From: an uncultured Lachnospiraceae bacterium
GTDB lineage: Bacteria > Bacillota > Clostridia > Lachnospirales > Lachnospiraceae
Direction of reading: 5' to 3'
Length of the DNA stretch: 64,000 nucleotides
Assembly: GCA_910588955.1 (NCBI GenBank)
Contig: CAJURQ010000001.1
Coordinates: 310,001 to 374,000 of the forward strand
The stretch's first letter is position 1. Each line of letters starts with the position of its first letter. Positions 61,972-64,000 of the stretch are shown here, piece by piece. The position numbers and the translations under genes are program-made. The notes under the pieces were generated by a model that ran no database searches, had not been told where the DNA came from, and was given only the letters and a program-made list of their open reading frames with translations.

Positions 61972-63332
61972 AGATTCCTGCCCTCCATCCGCGAAATAAT
62001 TCTTTTCTGCTTATAAAAATAATAGCCGCTGACCAACGCCGCGCACACGATCCAACTGATGGGATAACACGCCACGATCCGCCTTAGCCCCTGTCCCGGC
62101 GTAATCAGACTCACCCATATAATCCGGAACACACACACGCCGAGCACGGAAATCACCGTGGTCACAAAGGTATAGCCCTGCGCCCGAAGCGACCCGGAGA
62201 ATATTTCGATAAATACAAACATCACAAAAAACGGCGCTATGTTGTACATCATGGTCATCCCGATTTCCACCACCGCTGCGTCACCTGTAAAAATTCCGAG
62301 AAGGAACCGCCCCGCCGTCATCAGTACCGCTGTCAGGCATACCGCCGTGCCTACTGCCATCCCCAGACAGACCCCCGTACCCTTCTTCACGCGCTCCCAT
62401 TTGCCCGCGCCGAAGTTCTGCCCAACAAAGGTGGTCAGCGCAATGCCGAAGGAAGAATTGATCATCCAGAACACGCTGTCAATCTTTCCGTAAGCCGTCC
62501 ACGCCGCCATAGTGTCCACACCCAGCAGGTTGAGCGCCGCCTGCACGATCATATTGGAGATGCTGTACATGGATGCCTGCAGCCCGGAAGGGAACCCGAT
62601 CTGCAGCATGTTGACAAGCACTTCCCGGTGAATCCGAATTTTCCGAAAAGACAGTGTCATGCAGTCCACTTTATGCATCAGCGCCCACGTCACCAGCCCC
62701 GCGCTGATCGCCTGAGATACAAGCGTCGCCACCGCCACGCCGAGCACCCCGAGCCCGCAGTAGAGCACGAGGAGCAGATCCAGCACAATATTTACCATAC
62801 AGCATACCACAAGATAATACAGCGGTCTTTTAGAATCCCCAATGGCGCGCAGAATTGCCGCGCCCATATTGTAGATAAATACGAAGACAAGCCCGGAAAA
62901 ATAGATTCTGATATAAAGCGTGGACATTGCCATCAGCTCCTCCGGCGTATTCATGATGCGCAAAATAAGCGGCGCCGCCGCCACGCCTAAGATGCCAAGA
63001 CCGATCCCGCCTATGATGCCGAAGGCGTAAGAAGTGTGCAGCGCCTCCTCCATCCTCCGCCTGTGGGAAGCCCCGTATGCCTGCGAAATCAGAACCGTGC
63101 CGCCGGCTGTCAGTCCCGTAAAAAAACCGACCACCATATTGATAATCTGGGACGAGGAGCCGCCCACACTGGACAGCGCCTCCTTGCCCGCAAACTGCCC
63201 TACTATGACCGTGTCCACCGTATTGTACAGCTGCTGAAAAAAGGTGCCGATCAGAATCGGAAAGAAAAAGAGCAGTAACTGTTTCCAGATCACACCTTCC
63301 AGTATGCCGTTTTGCTGTTCTCTCGTCTCCAT
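61968..63332 (-). CDS. MATE-family efflux transporter
   Basis: About 454 residues with twelve predicted membrane segments and the typical MATE N-terminus (LLFFFPILIGTFFQQLYNTVDTVIVGQFAG in part). It likely exports cationic or drug-like compounds using a Na+ or H+ gradient; substrate unknown. I choose ATG 63332. The in-frame TTG at 63353 is less likely; GGGGAG overlapping the recQ stop lies 13 nt upstream of the ATG. Confidence 0.9.
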   Translation of the reverse strand: METREQQNGILEGVIWKQLLLFFFPILIGTFFQQLYNTVDTVIVGQFAGKEALSSVGGSSSQIINMVVGFFTGLTAGGTVLISQAYGASHRRRMEEALHTSYAFGIIGGIGLGILGVAAAPLILRIMNTPEELMAMSTLYIRIYFSGLVFVFIYNMGAAILRAIGDSKRPLYYLVVCCMVNIVLDLLLVLYCGLGVLGVAVATLVSQAISAGLVTWALMHKVDCMTLSFRKIRIHREVLVNMLQIGFPSGLQASMYSISNMIVQAALNLLGVDTMAAWTAYGKIDSVFWMINSSFGIALTTFVGQNFGAGKWERVKKGTGVCLGMAVGTAVCLTAVLMTAGRFLLGIFTGDAAVVEIGMTMMYNIAPFFVMFVFIEIFSGSLRAQGYTFVTTVISVLGVCVFRIIWVSLITPGQGLRRIVACYPISWIVCAALVSGYYFYKQKRIISRMEGRNL

Positions 63333-63342
63333 GTCAAATATC

Positions 63343-64000
63343 TTACTCCCCAAAATAGAACTTTTCCCGTATGCCGCCGGTATATTCCATAATACATGCC
63401 AAAAACCGTTCCCCGTATTTCTCGTACTTAAAAGCGCCCATCCCGTTCACATCCATCATTTCCTCCCGGTTCATGGGCAGCCGCACACACATATCCACCA
63501 AGGTCTTATCGGAAAATACAAGGTAGGGCGGAATCCCTTTCTCCCTCGCAATCTCCCGTCGAAGTTCCCTCAATTCCTCAAAGAAGGCGAGCCCCCTTGT
63601 ATTCAGAATGTCGGCTCTTCTGCCTGCGCTGCCCTTGATTCTGTCGTCGTCCTCCGCCATCCGGCTGCTTCTCGGCTCCAGCTTCACGACCACCTTACAA
63701 AGACCGTCCACAATGTCCTGCGCTTTCCCGGTCGTCTGCAAAAGCGCATATTTATCCTGCGTCTGCCGCAGATATCCTTCCTGCACCATCTGACCGATCA
63801 AGTCTTTTAATTCCTGCTCCCGCCATCTGCCAAGGCTTGCGTAAGAAGGATACTGTTCTACCCGGTATTCCCGCAGTTTCGCGTTCTTTCCGCCAAGAAG
63901 CGTACCAACGACCACCTGTATGCCGTATCTTTCCCCCTGTTCTTCCAGACACCGGATGACCTGCACCGCTTCTGCCGTCATGTCCTTTTCCACATACTGT
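63343..64000 (-). CDS. recQ: ATP-dependent DNA helicase RecQ, C-terminal fragment
   Basis: Only the last 218 residues are in the window; the gene continues past base 64000. The segment holds the winged-helix RQC domain (VIRCLEEQGERYGIQVVVGTLLGGKN and LKDLIGQMVQEGYL) and the HRDC domain (FFEELRELRREIAREKGIPPYLVFSDKTLVDMC in part, NGMGAFKYEKYGERFL). RecQ unwinds recombination and repair intermediates. The upstream helicase core and zinc site cannot be seen. Confidence 0.88.
   Translation of the reverse strand, partial: QYVEKDMTAEAVQVIRCLEEQGERYGIQVVVGTLLGGKNAKLREYRVEQYPSYASLGRWREQELKDLIGQMVQEGYLRQTQDKYALLQTTGKAQDIVDGLCKVVVKLEPRSSRMAEDDDRIKGSAGRRADILNTRGLAFFEELRELRREIAREKGIPPYLVFSDKTLVDMCVRLPMNREEMMDVNGMGAFKYEKYGERFLACIMEYTGGIREKFYFGE

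Overview
The window reads as chromosome from a spore-forming, low-to-mid-GC Clostridia, most likely a Lachnospiraceae member. The evidence is the sporulation genes yqfC and yqfD with SpoVB-like and possible BofC-like proteins, the phoH-HD-ybeY block, Rex, Fhs/FolD, an NfnAB-type pair, and giant BspA-type leucine-rich surface proteins with a clostridial class B sortase. No rRNA, tRNA, CRISPR array, insertion sequence or prophage is visible. All but one gene lie on the minus strand; the exception is an ABC-F ATPase at 37804-39738.

Layout. 1-2.3 kb: start of an ArsR-type regulator and a chemotaxis receptor broken by a 1-nt frameshift. 2.3-6.5 kb: proline genes proA and proB with fthC, a DUF896 gene and a TIM-barrel gene between them; proB has a promoter and a heavily folded 150-nt leader. 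6.7-12.3 kb: two flavoprotein oxidoreductases, a membrane protein and a SpoVB-like flippase. 12.3-16.6 kb: yqfC-yqfD-phoH-HD protein-ybeY, the HD protein having lost its HD aspartate. 16.7-23 kb: rlmH, membrane proteins, the NfnAB-like pair and a zinc-ribbon/TPR membrane protein. 23-28.3 kb: folD, fhs and ftsK. 28.4-37.6 kb: tepA-like protease, polytopic membrane protein, metY, yebC, a CBS/HlyC-type protein, an orphan mazF after alr, a coiled-coil protein and rex. 37.8-41.8 kb: ABC-F, then gntR-icd behind a strong promoter with a palindromic operator on its -10.

41.9-57.9 kb is a cell-surface locus: a secreted 1655-aa Ig-like/repeat protein, a class B sortase, two huge LRR proteins ending in xPxTGD...HPK(W/Y)F sorting signals, and a subtilisin-like protease. 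The sortase and its two substrates form one transcription unit.

57.9-60.0 kb is an AT-richer two-gene cassette (OLD/AAA-type ATPase plus a 233-aa protein of unknown family) with its own promoter and terminator. It resembles an ATPase-plus-effector defence module and is the best candidate for an undescribed system among the proteins. 60.2-64 kb: a DUF4037 nucleotidyltransferase-like protein, a TPR protein, a MATE transporter and the C-terminus of RecQ.

The most striking non-coding signal is a structured intergenic element present in two copies (about 200-327 and 29147-29274). Both fold as a three-way junction, share an identical 15-nt junction strand and differ by compensatory changes in the stems. 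Both abut the U-tract of a minus-strand terminator. Looser relatives (6533-6654, 21323-21476, 34337-34396, 37668-37737) share parts of the design. All functions are inferred from sequence reading; no database search or folding computation was run.
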